This document shows positions 32,586 to 40,953 of a stretch of DNA of 64,000 nucleotides, one piece after another. The stretch is taken from assembly GCF_965203655.1 (NCBI RefSeq), contig NZ_CBDBDD010000006.1, positions 186,001 to 250,000 of the forward strand, written 5' to 3'. The notes below the pieces were generated by a model. The model was not told the DNA's origin. It saw nothing but the letters and a program-made list of their open reading frames with translations, and did not search any database. The position numbers were made by a program, and so were the translations under genes. The DNA is from Poriferisodalis sp965203655 (GTDB taxonomy: Bacteria; Actinomycetota; Acidimicrobiia; Acidimicrobiales; Poriferisodalaceae). Within the stretch, counting starts at the first letter, position 1, and every line of letters begins with the position of its first letter.

Positions 32586-33299
32586 TCAGAGCTCTGAGCC
32601 CAGGTAGGCGGCTGCCAGCCGCTCGTCGGCGAGGAGCTCCCGGCTGGTGGCCTCCAGCGACACCTCGCCGGACTCGAGCACGTAGGCCCGGTCGCAGACC
32701 TCAAGCGCCTGATGGGCGCGCTGCTCCACCACGATCATCGCCGTCGTCTCGCTCTGCATCAGGCGGGTGACGCCCTCGAAGATGTCGTCCGCGGCCCGTG
32801 GCGCGAGCCCCATGGACGGCTCGTCGAGCATGAGCAGCCGGGGACACGCCATCACGCCGCGCGCCACCGCCAGCATCTGCTGCTGGCCGCCCGAGAGTGC
32901 GCCGCCGTCGCGGCCGAGCATCTCGGCCAGCGCCGGGAAGATCTCGAAGACGAGATCGCGGCGTTCGTCATGCCGGTTCTGTGCAGCCCTGCGGTGACTG
33001 CCGAGCCGCAGATTGTCGGCCACGGTCATCGACGCGAAGATCATCCGCCCTTGCGGCACATGCACGATGCCGTCCTCGACCCGCTTGTGCGGCGCGTGGG
33101 CCAGCAGATCCTGGCCATCGAAATTGATCGAGCCGGAGTCGGGCAGGACGGTGCCGCTGATGGCCTTCAGCAAGGTGGTCTTGCCGGCGCCGTTGGGGCC
33201 CAAGATGGCCACATGTTCGCGGGCGCCGACGCGGAAATCGACTGATCTCAGCGCAGGGATGCCGTCATAGCCGGCGGACAGGTCACTGATCTCGAGCAC
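32586..33299 (-). CDS. livF: Branched-chain amino-acid-type ABC transporter ATP-binding protein (LivF-like)
   Basis: 237 residues from GTG 33299, overlapping the end of livMG by 17 bases. Walker A GPNGAGKTT, the LivF-specific HVPQGRMIFASMTVADNLRLG, signature LSGGQQQMLAVARG and Walker B LLMLDEPSMGLAP are all present. It energises uptake together with the LivG part of the fused protein. HAAT transporters in Actinobacteria carry amino acids, amides, urea or aromatic acids, so the solute is open. Neighbouring enzymes suggest an amide or acid. Confidence 0.88.
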   Translation of the reverse strand: MLEISDLSAGYDGIPALRSVDFRVGAREHVAILGPNGAGKTTLLKAISGTVLPDSGSINFDGQDLLAHAPHKRVEDGIVHVPQGRMIFASMTVADNLRLGSHRRAAQNRHDERRDLVFEIFPALAEMLGRDGGALSGGQQQMLAVARGVMACPRLLMLDEPSMGLAPRAADDIFEGVTRLMQSETTAMIVVEQRAHQALEVCDRAYVLESGEVSLEATSRELLADERLAAAYLGSEL

Positions 33300-35091
33300 G
33301 TTCCATCCATTTCGAGCCGAGGTAGGCCTCGATCACACGGGGGTCGGACACGACGTCGTCGGGCGAGCCCTGCGCAATGATGTGGCCTTCGTCGAGCGCC
33401 ACCACCGTTTCGGCGTAGCGCACCAGCGACCGCACCGAGTGCTCGATCACCACGATCGCCGTGTGCGGTGCAACGAGGTCGTCGACGATCTGAAAGAAGC
33501 GATCGCGCTCGGCCTCGTTCAGGCCTGCGAGCGGCTCATCGAGCAGCAGCAGATGCGGGTCGCTCACCATGGCCCGGGCCAGCTCGAGGCTCTTGATCTC
33601 AGCGACGGTGAGGGCGCTGAGCTGACCCAGCGACTTGCTGGTGAGGTCGACCCGTTCGAGCATCGCCATCGAAGCATCCACCGGGTGGCGCACCGAAGCG
33701 CCGATGGCGGCGACGACCACGTCGTCGAGCGGCGACATTCCCCCGAAGCCCTGCGGCACCTGGAACGTGCGGGAGATGCCGAGCTCGTAGCGCCGCGGGG
33801 CGCGGATCCGGTCGATCGGCATGGTCTTGAAGCGGACGCGGCCGGCATCGGCGCGCAGGTGGGCGGTCATGATGTTGAACAGCGTCGTCTTGCCGGCACC
33901 GTTCGGCCCGATGATGCCGACCCGCCGACCGGCGTCAACCGTGAACGACACGTCGGTCAGGACCTGGTTGGCGCCGAAGCTCTTGGCCACGCTTTCCACC
34001 TCCAGCACCGGCGCCTCGCCCGCTGCGGGCAGCGCGGCCGGACGGCGTGGCCTGCGCGGCACGCTCAGCAGCGGCGAGGGCCTCGGCGGGGGCGCCAAGG
34101 CCCGCTGCAGCAGTCGCCTGGCCGGTGAGCCGGTCGCTGGGGCAAGCCGCGTTGCGAGCCAGCGGCAGCCCCGCCCCGCAGCGGGCAGGATGCCCAGCGG
34201 CATCAGCAGTGCCACGAGCACGAGGGCCGCGGCATAGACCAGCTCCTGCGCGCCGGGCACTGCCTCGCCGATCGAGTCGTCCAGGAACATCGCCAGCGGG
34301 ATGAGGAACGCCGCGCCGACGACCGGTCCCCAGGTCATCCCGACCCCGCCCACGAACGCCACCGACAGCATCACGATGACGACGGTGATGCCGAAGACCT
34401 CCTCGGCGACTGTCACCCGCAGCACTGCCTTCACCCACAGCACGGCCATGGCTGCCGACAGGGCTGCCGAGATCATGAAGGCGGCGGACTTCCACGCCAC
34501 CGTCCGAATGCCGACGGCGCGTGCCAGCACTTCGTTGTCTCGGATGGCTCGCAGGGCGAATCCGAATGAGGTGACATCGATCAGCTCGCTGATCAGCAGC
34601 GCCACGATGAGCATCCCGAGACCGACCCACACGTAGGTGTGCGCGTTTGAGAACTCCATGAACTTCCACTGGTTCTCCGGGTGGAACGGCACCGTGAGCT
34701 CGGGCTCGCCGTAGTGGGAGACGAGCAGTTCCAGGATGAGCGGGAACGAGATCGTCGCGAGCGTGAAATAGAAGCCCTTCAGCCGGAAGGTGGGCAGGCC
34801 GATCACGAAGGCAACCACCGCGGCGGCGCCCATGCCGATGGCCATGCCGGTCCACGGCGACATGCCGCCCTCGCGCAGCAGCACGGTGAAGCCGTACGCG
34901 CCGATGCCGACAAATGCGCTGTGGCCGAGCGAGATCTGCCCGGCCTTGGCCATGAGGTTCCAGGCCACGCCGGCCAGTGCCCACACCACGGCCAGGGTGA
35001 GCACCCGCACATGGAATCGCTGGTACAGCCAGCCGTTGAGTATCGCCACGGCCGCGACCAGCACGACGAACGGGATGAGGCGTCGCGTCAT
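33283..35091 (-). CDS. LivM-LivG fusion: ABC permease plus ATPase
   Basis: 602 residues from ATG 35091, whose codon overlaps the livH stop (ATGA). Residues 1 to about 325 are a LivM permease (ISLGHSAFVGIGAYGFTVLL, FRLKGFYFTLATISFPLILELL, GLGMTWGP-like region). A Pro/Arg-rich linker follows (LAPPPRPSPLLSVPRRPRRP). The LivG ATPase has Walker A GPNGAGKTT and Walker B LLLLDEPLAGLN. The ABC signature is degenerate (LSALTVAEIKSLELARAM instead of LSxGQ), although the flanking residues fit. Such fusions are seen in other Actinobacteria. Confidence 0.86.
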   Translation of the reverse strand: MTRRLIPFVVLVAAVAILNGWLYQRFHVRVLTLAVVWALAGVAWNLMAKAGQISLGHSAFVGIGAYGFTVLLREGGMSPWTGMAIGMGAAAVVAFVIGLPTFRLKGFYFTLATISFPLILELLVSHYGEPELTVPFHPENQWKFMEFSNAHTYVWVGLGMLIVALLISELIDVTSFGFALRAIRDNEVLARAVGIRTVAWKSAAFMISAALSAAMAVLWVKAVLRVTVAEEVFGITVVIVMLSVAFVGGVGMTWGPVVGAAFLIPLAMFLDDSIGEAVPGAQELVYAAALVLVALLMPLGILPAAGRGCRWLATRLAPATGSPARRLLQRALAPPPRPSPLLSVPRRPRRPAALPAAGEAPVLEVESVAKSFGANQVLTDVSFTVDAGRRVGIIGPNGAGKTTLFNIMTAHLRADAGRVRFKTMPIDRIRAPRRYELGISRTFQVPQGFGGMSPLDDVVVAAIGASVRHPVDASMAMLERVDLTSKSLGQLSALTVAEIKSLELARAMVSDPHLLLLDEPLAGLNEAERDRFFQIVDDLVAPHTAIVVIEHSVRSLVRYAETVVALDEGHIIAQGSPDDVVSDPRVIEAYLGSKWMERARDQ

Positions 35092-35969
35092 ATGGCCCGC
35101 TGGACCTTGCCGAACAATCCGTTGGGCCGCACATACAGGATGAGCAGGAACAGTGCGAACACCCAGACGTTCTTCACCGCTGCCGACGTCCAGACCTGCG
35201 ACACCGACTGGATGATCCCGATGAGCACTCCGCCCACGAAGGCGCCGCTGACGCTGCCGAGGCCGCCGAGCACGACGGCGGCGAACATCACCACCACGAA
35301 CCGCAGACCCACGAACGGCGTGATGCTCTGGAACGTGACGAGGGCCGCTCCCCCCACGGCGGTGAGTGCCACGCCCACGCCGAACGCGATGCGGTTGGTG
35401 CGGTCGATGTTGATGCCCATGTAGGTGGCGGCTTCCCAGTTCTCCGAGGCGGCCCGGATGGCGCGGCCGGTGCCGGTGCGGTTGAGGAACAGGAACAGCA
35501 GCGCTGCCACCAGCAGCGAGAGCAGGAAGGCGTAGAGGCGGGCCCGGCTGATGAAGATGTCGCCGATGAAGTCGCCCGTGTTGGCGTAGGACGGCGCCAC
35601 CACGCGTGGCTCCGAGGAGTACCTGATGAGGATGAGGTTCTGGAAGATCAGACCGAGCCCGATGGTGAGGATGACCTGCGCGTCGTGGTTCTCGTGCCGG
35701 CCGATCACGAAGCGGATGAACAGCCAGTGGATCGCCATGCCCAGCAGCAGGAACACGGCGAAGATGCCGGGCATGGCCAGGAACGGGTCCATGCCGATGC
35801 CGCCCGCGAACAGCGCCCACGAGAGGTACATGGCCAGCATCATGAAGTCGGCCTGGGCGAAGTTGACCACGCGCATCACGCCGAAGATCAGGCCGAGCCC
35901 CGAGGCCAGCAGCGCGTAGACGCCGCCGATGAGGATCCCCGGTACGAGGAACTGCAGGAATTCAGTCAT
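35088..35969 (-). CDS. livH: LIV-type ABC transporter permease (LivH-like)
   Basis: 293 residues from ATG 35969. Eight or so hydrophobic helices with the family landmarks LVPGILIGGVYALLASGLGLIFGVMRVVNFAQADFMMLAMYL and VVLGGLGSVSGAFVGGVLIGI. It forms the membrane channel with the LivM half of the next gene. It follows the binding protein after 24 bases, so the four genes (livJ, livH, livMG, livF) form one operon. Confidence 0.9.
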   Translation of the reverse strand: MTEFLQFLVPGILIGGVYALLASGLGLIFGVMRVVNFAQADFMMLAMYLSWALFAGGIGMDPFLAMPGIFAVFLLLGMAIHWLFIRFVIGRHENHDAQVILTIGLGLIFQNLILIRYSSEPRVVAPSYANTGDFIGDIFISRARLYAFLLSLLVAALLFLFLNRTGTGRAIRAASENWEAATYMGINIDRTNRIAFGVGVALTAVGGAALVTFQSITPFVGLRFVVVMFAAVVLGGLGSVSGAFVGGVLIGIIQSVSQVWTSAAVKNVWVFALFLLILYVRPNGLFGKVQRAI

Positions 35970-35993
35970 CTGTGGGCGGGGTTGAGCTCGGCG

Positions 35994-37508
35994 CTACTCC
36001 CACACCGGGTCGCAGATTGCGAACTCCTCCGGATAGACGGTGCACGGGATGAGCCTCCCGTCCACTTCCTGCCATTGGGCCAGCACGCCGAAGTGCTGGT
36101 CGACGCGGCCGGTGGCGCTGAAGCTGATGGCAGAGGCCGGCATGAGGTCCACCGCGACGCCCTCGGTCAGCTTGACGGTGTTGAACGCCTTGGCGACGGC
36201 GGCCGGCGATGGGTCGCCGGACTGCTCCAGCACGGCGGCGATGAGGTGCACCACGAAGTAGCCGCCGATGTGGTCCTGGCGGGCGTAGGGCTGGTCGATC
36301 GCGGCTGCCAGCTCGTCGAACGCATCGCTGCCTGCCAGCGGGTTGGCGTAGACGAAGGTCGACAGCCCGGCCACCTCCGGTCCCAGGTCGGCCCATGCGG
36401 GCAGCAGGCCCTGGCCGCCGTTCTGGATCACCGGCGCGGTGACGCCTCGGGCGATCAGCTCGTTCTGCAGGCCGCTGACGTCGCTGAATGCGAATGCGAT
36501 GTTGAAGATGACGTCGACATCGGCGTTGGCGATCTTGGTGGCCACGCCGGAGGGATCGTCGAGCCCGCCGGGCGCCCAGGTGTCGGTGACGGCCACCTCG
36601 ATGCCCCGATCGGCGAACTCGGCCAGCAGTGCCTGTTGCAGCGGCACGGCTGCAGCCGAGGTGGAGCCCACCACTGCCACGGTCTCCATGGTGATGCCTG
36701 CCTGGTCGAGCCCGGGCTGGATGGCGTCGAGGATGAGGCCCTTGATGGCCGATGCCGGCGGCGAGTAGCCGAACACGTGGGTGAAGCCCTCGCGGTCGGT
36801 GACCGAGTCGGCGAAGCTCTCGGTGACAAACGGGATGCCGGCTCGCTCGGAGACCTCGGTCGCGGCCAGGCTGAACGACGACAGCCATGATCCGGCGATC
36901 GCCGACACGTCGGGCTCGTCGTCGAGCAGGCGCTCGACGGCGGTGGCTGCCTCTTCGGCGGAACCGCCGGCGTCGTAGATCGCGAGTCGCAGCGTGGCGT
37001 TGCACAGCGATTCGATGCCGCCGGCTGCGTTGATGTCCTCCACTGCCTTGCTGGCGCCGGCGATCTCGGCGCTGCCGACGAAGCTGAAGGTTCCCGACAT
37101 CGGCCACACCGTGCCGATGACCACCTCGTCGACGCAGTTGCGCTCGTCGACGGCTGCCGCGGCAGCGGCCGCTTCGGCTTCTGCCTCGGCTGCGGCGGCG
37201 GCTTCGCGCGCCTCTTCGAGCTGCTGCTCGAGGTCGGCGACGACTTCGGGGTCGACACCTTCAGCGGCTTCGGCCTCGGCCAAGGCAGCCTCGGCTGCTG
37301 CAGCCGCGGCGGCGGCCTCTTCGGCTTCGGCCTGTGCGGCTGCCGCGGCGTCCTGTGCCTCTTGGAGGGCTTCGGCGTCGGCAGTCGAGTCGGTGTCGGT
37401 GTCGTCGGCGCATGCAGCCGCGAGCAGCCCGCCTACGGCGAGCAGAACTATCAGTAAGCGCCACGTCGTTGCGGATCGCGTTCGGTTGCGGGGCCGGGTT
37501 CTAGGCAT
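35994..37508 (-). CDS. LIV-type substrate-binding lipoprotein with alanine-rich coiled-coil spacer
   Basis: 504 residues from ATG 37508, preceded by AAGGAG. The signal peptide ends in LLAAAC (Cys33). It is followed by a roughly 90-residue Ala/Glu coiled coil (DAEALQEAQDAAAAAQAEAE...EEAREAAAAAEAEAE). The Peripla_BP_6 ligand domain comes after that (DEVVIGTVWPMSGTFSFVGSAEIAGASKAVEDINAAGG). Ordinary LivJ proteins lack the spacer, which may hold the receptor away from the membrane. The ligand is unknown. It is the first gene of the importer operon and has a clear promoter at 37580-37608. Confidence 0.85.
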   Translation of the reverse strand: MPRTRPRNRTRSATTWRLLIVLLAVGGLLAAACADDTDTDSTADAEALQEAQDAAAAAQAEAEEAAAAAAAAEAALAEAEAAEGVDPEVVADLEQQLEEAREAAAAAEAEAEAAAAAAAVDERNCVDEVVIGTVWPMSGTFSFVGSAEIAGASKAVEDINAAGGIESLCNATLRLAIYDAGGSAEEAATAVERLLDDEPDVSAIAGSWLSSFSLAATEVSERAGIPFVTESFADSVTDREGFTHVFGYSPPASAIKGLILDAIQPGLDQAGITMETVAVVGSTSAAAVPLQQALLAEFADRGIEVAVTDTWAPGGLDDPSGVATKIANADVDVIFNIAFAFSDVSGLQNELIARGVTAPVIQNGGQGLLPAWADLGPEVAGLSTFVYANPLAGSDAFDELAAAIDQPYARQDHIGGYFVVHLIAAVLEQSGDPSPAAVAKAFNTVKLTEGVAVDLMPASAISFSATGRVDQHFGVLAQWQEVDGRLIPCTVYPEEFAICDPVWE

Positions 37509-37579
37509 AGCCGCTCCTTGGGCTGCCAGGGCCGGTCTCCGGCTGTCGCATTCGACCGACCGAGATCGATGTGCGCCCG

Positions 37580-37608
37580 ACACTAGGCAGCCCCAGACCC
37601 CAAGTCAA
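37580..37608 (-). promoter_or_regulatory. Promoter of the LIV-type importer operon
   Basis: On the minus strand TTGACT (37603-37608) is followed by a 17-base spacer and TAGTGT (37580-37585), with an A/T-rich tract upstream. This is the best sigma70-like match noticed in the window. The remainder of 37609-37826 holds the small gene's leader and no ORF I trust. Confidence 0.65.
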
Positions 37609-37826
37609 GAGACCGATGTCGCTTTTTTATTATTGCTGCTATCGGACGACAATCGTCCCGAGATGACTGGTGCTCAGAGCCGCGAGCGGTTGACGCCGTC
37701 TAGGGGCTGTCGCTGCCGGTGTAGAAGGCGAGGGTGCGCGCTGCGGCGGCGCGCGTATCGTTGGAATTACCTTCGCGTGCGCCCGGCTGGGCGCCAGTCG
37801 AGTCCTCACAGACGCGGAGATCATCC

Positions 37827-38069
37827 ATGGCCACTCAGGCTCTCAAGAACTTTGATGCGTACGAAGCGCGACATCGCGCCGAGCTCGAACCCGAGCACAA
37901 CGGCAAGGTCGCACTCATGCACGACGAGGAGGTCGTCGGCATCTACGGCGACTGCGAGTCCGCGTTCGCGGCCGGCATGGAGAGGTATCGCAGAGGCGAG
38001 TTCTCCTTCCAGGAGATCGGCGCGGAGCCTGTGTTCGTCAGCGCGCTCAGCCTCGGTGAGCCGGGGTGA
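37827..38069 (+). CDS. Small DUF5678-like protein, copy 3
   Basis: 80 residues from ATG 37827, with GGAG eight bases upstream. The reading is MATQALKNFDAYEARHRAEL...HNGKVALMHDEEVVGIYGDCESAFAAGMERYRRGEFSFQEIGAEPVFV. It aligns with the proteins at 1278 and 11578 but is clearly older and more divergent. It lies just before the mobile mystery gene pair in accessory DNA. Some such proteins sit in front of aspartic-protease-like genes; none is present here. Confidence 0.65.
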   Translation: MATQALKNFDAYEARHRAELEPEHNGKVALMHDEEVVGIYGDCESAFAAGMERYRRGEFSFQEIGAEPVFVSALSLGEPG

Positions 38070-38337
38070 GCGAGCGGGTCGTCGAGATCCACCAGAGCCA
38101 GATCGTCACCGAGATCGAAATCGCCATGGACATCATCGAGCGCTTCGCCGTCAATATCGATAGGGGCATCTGCACTCTTCAACGGCGCTGACCCCGCAAG
38201 AACGGAACCGAGCCTTCTCGCCGTCGGCGGCACCCCGGCAGTGCTCGCAGTCATCGCACGAGTCGAAGGACGAGTTGTGAGACCCGATCTCAAGAACAAT
38301 ATATAACTTGTCGTCGCACTCATTTCTCACTATATTT
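38070..38337. other. Intergenic region without a convincing gene
   Basis: One plus-strand frame stays open to about 38307 and ends in a plausible-looking tail (LAVGGTPAVLAVIARVEGRVV). It has no start codon or ribosome-binding site, and its upstream part is low quality. It may be the end of a decayed gene. The last 60 bases become AT-rich and contain the promoter of the next operon. Confidence 0.35.
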
Positions 38338-38352
38338 ACATTGTGATAATGT
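38338..38352. promoter_or_regulatory. Operator-like palindrome over the -10 box of the mobile mystery operon
   Basis: ACATT-gtgat-AATGT is centred on a GATAAT -10 box (38345-38350), 33 bases before ATG 38385. The XRE protein encoded just downstream is the likely binder, giving autorepression. Confidence 0.5.
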
Positions 38353-38384
38353 GCACTTTAGGGCAAGGGCCTGTGAGGACCACG

Positions 38385-38843
38385 ATGAAGAGTCAACGAG
38401 CTGTCGCCCGCAACCGTCTCGACGCGCGCCTCGCGGGCGTGCCTGATCTGGCGCGGCCAAACAAGGGCTGGATCCGGGCGCTGCGCGACGCCCTCGGCAT
38501 GTCCGGCGCCGACCTGGCGCGTCGCATGGGGGTCAGCCAGCAGCGCGTGCCGGCGATCGAACGCGGCGAGCAGGACATGACCATCAAGCTCGACACGCTG
38601 ATGCGCGCGGCTCATGCACTCGACTGCAAGCTCGTCTACGCGCTCGTCCCTCGCACCAGCCTCGACGACATGGTCCACGATCAGGCACGACGACGAGCAA
38701 CCGAGCATGTGCGCCGCGTCACGCAGCACTCCCGACTCGAGGATCAACAGCCCACCGAAGCCGACCTCGCCGAGCAGATCGAAGAACTCGCCGCGGAGCT
38801 CGCCGAGCGACGCGGACTGTGGAGCGACGCCCAGAACTCATGA
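38385..38843 (+). CDS. Mobile mystery protein A (XRE-type antitoxin-like)
   Basis: 152 residues from ATG 38385. The layout matches mobile mystery protein A: a short N-terminal region (RLDARLAGVPDLARPNKGWIRALRDALGMS), then an XRE helix-turn-helix (GADLARRMGVSQQRVPAIERGEQDMTIKLDTLMRAAHALDCKLVYALVP). An acidic helical C-terminus follows. The pair A/B is known to move together among genomes and behaves like an antitoxin/toxin set. It overlaps gene B by four bases (ATGA). Confidence 0.85.
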   Translation: MKSQRAVARNRLDARLAGVPDLARPNKGWIRALRDALGMSGADLARRMGVSQQRVPAIERGEQDMTIKLDTLMRAAHALDCKLVYALVPRTSLDDMVHDQARRRATEHVRRVTQHSRLEDQQPTEADLAEQIEELAAELAERRGLWSDAQNS

Positions 38844-39427
38844 GCGATTGGCGGATTCCCCAAGACAGCGGGCATACCCCGCTGTCCGAAGAGGACCGAC
38901 ACGGTCTCCTGCTCAGTCATATCGCGACCCGCGACGACCTCAACGACGCTGAACAGCGCAACCTCACCAAGGCACTCCGGCGCCGAGCGCCCTCCGCCGA
39001 CAGGCTCCTCGACGACATGTACCTGCGTGACCTGCACAAGGCGATGTTCGGTGACGTTTGGGAATGGGCAGGCAAGTACCGGCAGCGCGTCACGAACATC
39101 GGCGTCGCCCCGGCCCACATCGCCACGGACTTGCGGATGCTCACAGGCGATGCCGCAGAATGGGTTGCGCGCGGTCACTTCGAACCTGACGAGCTCGCCG
39201 TGCGCTTTCACCACCGGCTGGTCACCATCCACCCCTTCCCCGACGGCAACGGGCGACACAGCCGCATCAGCGCCGACTACCTCGCTCAAGCGCTCGGACG
39301 CCCGCCATTCAGTTGGGGCGACCGCCTCCAGCTGGAGACTGACGCGCTCCGGCGCACCTACCTGAGTGCGCTGCGCACCGCTGACCGCGGGGATGTCTCC
39401 CCGCTGCTCAATTTCGCCCGCAGCTGA
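38840..39427 (+). CDS. Mobile mystery protein B (Fic-domain AMP-transferase-like)
   Basis: 195 residues. The Fic core motif HPFPDGNGRHSR (H-x-F-x-x-G-N-G-R) is intact at about 134-145. Upstream is the family-typical MFGDVWEWAGKYRQRVTNIGVAPAHIATDLR. Fic proteins transfer AMP or other nucleotide moieties to target proteins. No inhibitory (S/T)xxxE(G/N) helix was identified in this protein, so protein A may be the inhibitor. The gene lies in an operon with the XRE gene and has no further partners. Confidence 0.87.
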   Translation: MSDWRIPQDSGHTPLSEEDRHGLLLSHIATRDDLNDAEQRNLTKALRRRAPSADRLLDDMYLRDLHKAMFGDVWEWAGKYRQRVTNIGVAPAHIATDLRMLTGDAAEWVARGHFEPDELAVRFHHRLVTIHPFPDGNGRHSRISADYLAQALGRPPFSWGDRLQLETDALRRTYLSALRTADRGDVSPLLNFARS

Positions 39428-39580
39428 CTCATGGCACCCAACAACCCACGATCTCGCTGGGTGATCTTGGGAGCAACCACCGAACCTCAAGTGGCCGTGA
39501 CCAGTCCGGGCCGCCTTGGAGTTGCTGGCCGATAATCGCTTGGACCTACGATTGGACAGGGTTAGGTTCCGCGGAGACCG

Positions 39581-40159
39581 ATGACGATGACCGAGGCGAG
39601 AGCTGAAACGGCGCTGCTGACCGCAGCCGACTTGCTGCGGCTCGACGGCTCCGGCGTACGTGGCGAACTCATCGAAGGGGTGTTCTGCGAGACGATGTCG
39701 GCGGGCCAGATGCATGGAGCGATCGTCATGCGGTTAGGCGCGCGACTGGTCGACTTCGTGGCGCCTGCTGGCCTCGGCACCGTGGTCGGCTCTGATTCGG
39801 GGGTATTGCTCGAACGCGATCCCGACACAGTGCGAGAGCCCGACATCGCGTTCACTTCCGCACGGCGGCTGGCTGTCGGGCAGGAGCTGGCGGGGTACGC
39901 CGAAGTCGTGCCGGATTTGGTGGTCGAGGTGGCCTCGCCCAGCGAGCGCCGTGGCGAAACGCACGACAAAGCTCGCATGTGGCTCAGCTTCGGCGTGCGG
40001 TTGGTGTGGGTGATCTATCCCGAGTCACGCTCGGCCCGGGTCCACCGGCTCGACGGACCGGTCGAACTGCTGGCGCCCGAGGCTTCGCTCGACGGGCACG
40101 ACGTGCTGCCCGGTTTCAGCTGCCCCCTCGCTCAGATCTTCGCCGAACCCGGCGATTGA
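39581..40159 (+). CDS. Uma2-family (DUF820) restriction-endonuclease-like protein
   Basis: 192 residues from ATG 39581. It has the Uma2 PD-(D/E)xK fold: GELIEGVFCETMSAGQMHGAIVMRLGARL, then REPDIAFTSARR, and VPDLVVEVASPSERRGETHDKARMWLSFGVRLVWVIYPE. The Asp of EPDI and the E-V-x-S region are the presumed metal site. Function in the cell is unclear; these proteins occur in large numbers in some bacteria and mobile regions. It is monocistronic, preceded by a 150-base gap without other features. Confidence 0.83.
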   Translation: MTMTEARAETALLTAADLLRLDGSGVRGELIEGVFCETMSAGQMHGAIVMRLGARLVDFVAPAGLGTVVGSDSGVLLERDPDTVREPDIAFTSARRLAVGQELAGYAEVVPDLVVEVASPSERRGETHDKARMWLSFGVRLVWVIYPESRSARVHRLDGPVELLAPEASLDGHDVLPGFSCPLAQIFAEPGD

Positions 40160-40210
40160 GGCAACGCTCCCCCGCCGTGACCCGGTGGGGACGTGCAGCA
40201 ACTCACTCCC

Positions 40211-40247
40211 ACCCCTTGGTGGCGGGGGCAGGATTTGAACCTGCGAC
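40211..40247. repeat. Attachment-site repeat (3' end of tRNA-Met), distal copy
   Basis: 37 bases identical to 43314-43350. They cover the acceptor 3' strand and T-arm of the initiator tRNA-Met gene, plus a few flanking bases. Here the remainder of the tRNA is absent, as expected of the displaced att copy left after integration of a mobile element. Confidence 0.7.
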
Positions 40248-40392
40248 GCACGGTTTAGGAATTCCCGCCCGCCGGTGCGGTCCGCTCCCGTCGAGTGCCG
40301 GGTTGTGCTGAGTTCTGCGGGAATCCGCGGAGGGGGGGTCCGGCTGGTCCCGGGCTGTGCCGGCGAATCGTGAGAAGTCCGTTACCCAAGCG

Positions 40393-40935
40393 TTACCCAG
40401 GTAGGCCGTTGTGGGTGGTGCCGATGAGCGTGACCACGATGACCGCGGGTTCGTCGAATGGGTTGCGCCATGCGTGCCGGGTGCCGTTCTGGACTACGGC
40501 GTCGCCAGGGCCGAGTTCGACGGCCGCTCCGTCGTCGAGTTCGAGCACGACGCGACCCGACACGACGTAGTCGAAGTCGATCGAGGCGGTGGTGTGCATT
40601 CCCGGGTTGTCGGGCTCCATGTGGCCGGCCAGGCCGGGCAGGCGCTCCTCCATCTCCGCCGCGGCCGCCTCGAAGTCGATGTCGTCGAGGTCGACGACCT
40701 GGGTCGGCGGCACGGTGAAGGTCGCGAACCGGATCCCGCCGGTCGGCGGGAAGTAGTCGTGACTTGGTCGTGGTTGGCCGGCGTCGGGGAACTCGGGGAT
40801 GGTGTCGGCGCCCCAAATGCGGCGGAACTCGTACCCGGGGGCGACGGCGGACGCGATCGGTTCTACGACCTCGTTGATGGTGAAGACGGCCTTGCCCTGT
40901 TCGTTGTGGCCGGTTACGACGCGTCTCGTGTGCAT
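40393..40935 (-). CDS. Cupin-domain protein
   Basis: 180 residues from ATG 40935. The C-terminal half is a cupin barrel: GMHTTASIDFDYVVSGRVVLELDDGAAVELGPGDAVVQNGTRHAWRNPFDEPAVIVV. The metal-binding residues are partly replaced: the first motif has one histidine (MHTT) plus an acid, and the second has the histidine of RHAW. It follows the amidohydrolase gene after 18 bases and is probably co-transcribed and involved in the same degradative reaction, as a small dioxygenase-like, isomerase-like or sensor protein. Confidence 0.75.
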   Translation of the reverse strand: MHTRRVVTGHNEQGKAVFTINEVVEPIASAVAPGYEFRRIWGADTIPEFPDAGQPRPSHDYFPPTGGIRFATFTVPPTQVVDLDDIDFEAAAAEMEERLPGLAGHMEPDNPGMHTTASIDFDYVVSGRVVLELDDGAAVELGPGDAVVQNGTRHAWRNPFDEPAVIVVTLIGTTHNGLPG

Positions 40936-40953
40936 GAGCTGACCTTTCTGGCT

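Noticed and set aside
37943..38323. Minus-strand 126-residue frame
   Set aside because: Half of it is antisense to the small DUF5678-like gene, and the rest has no recognisable domain or ribosome-binding site.
40370..40405. GTTACCC direct repeats beside the att copy as integrase arm sites
   Set aside because: Only two short copies are present and no integrase gene is nearby. They could be part of the end of a decayed gene.
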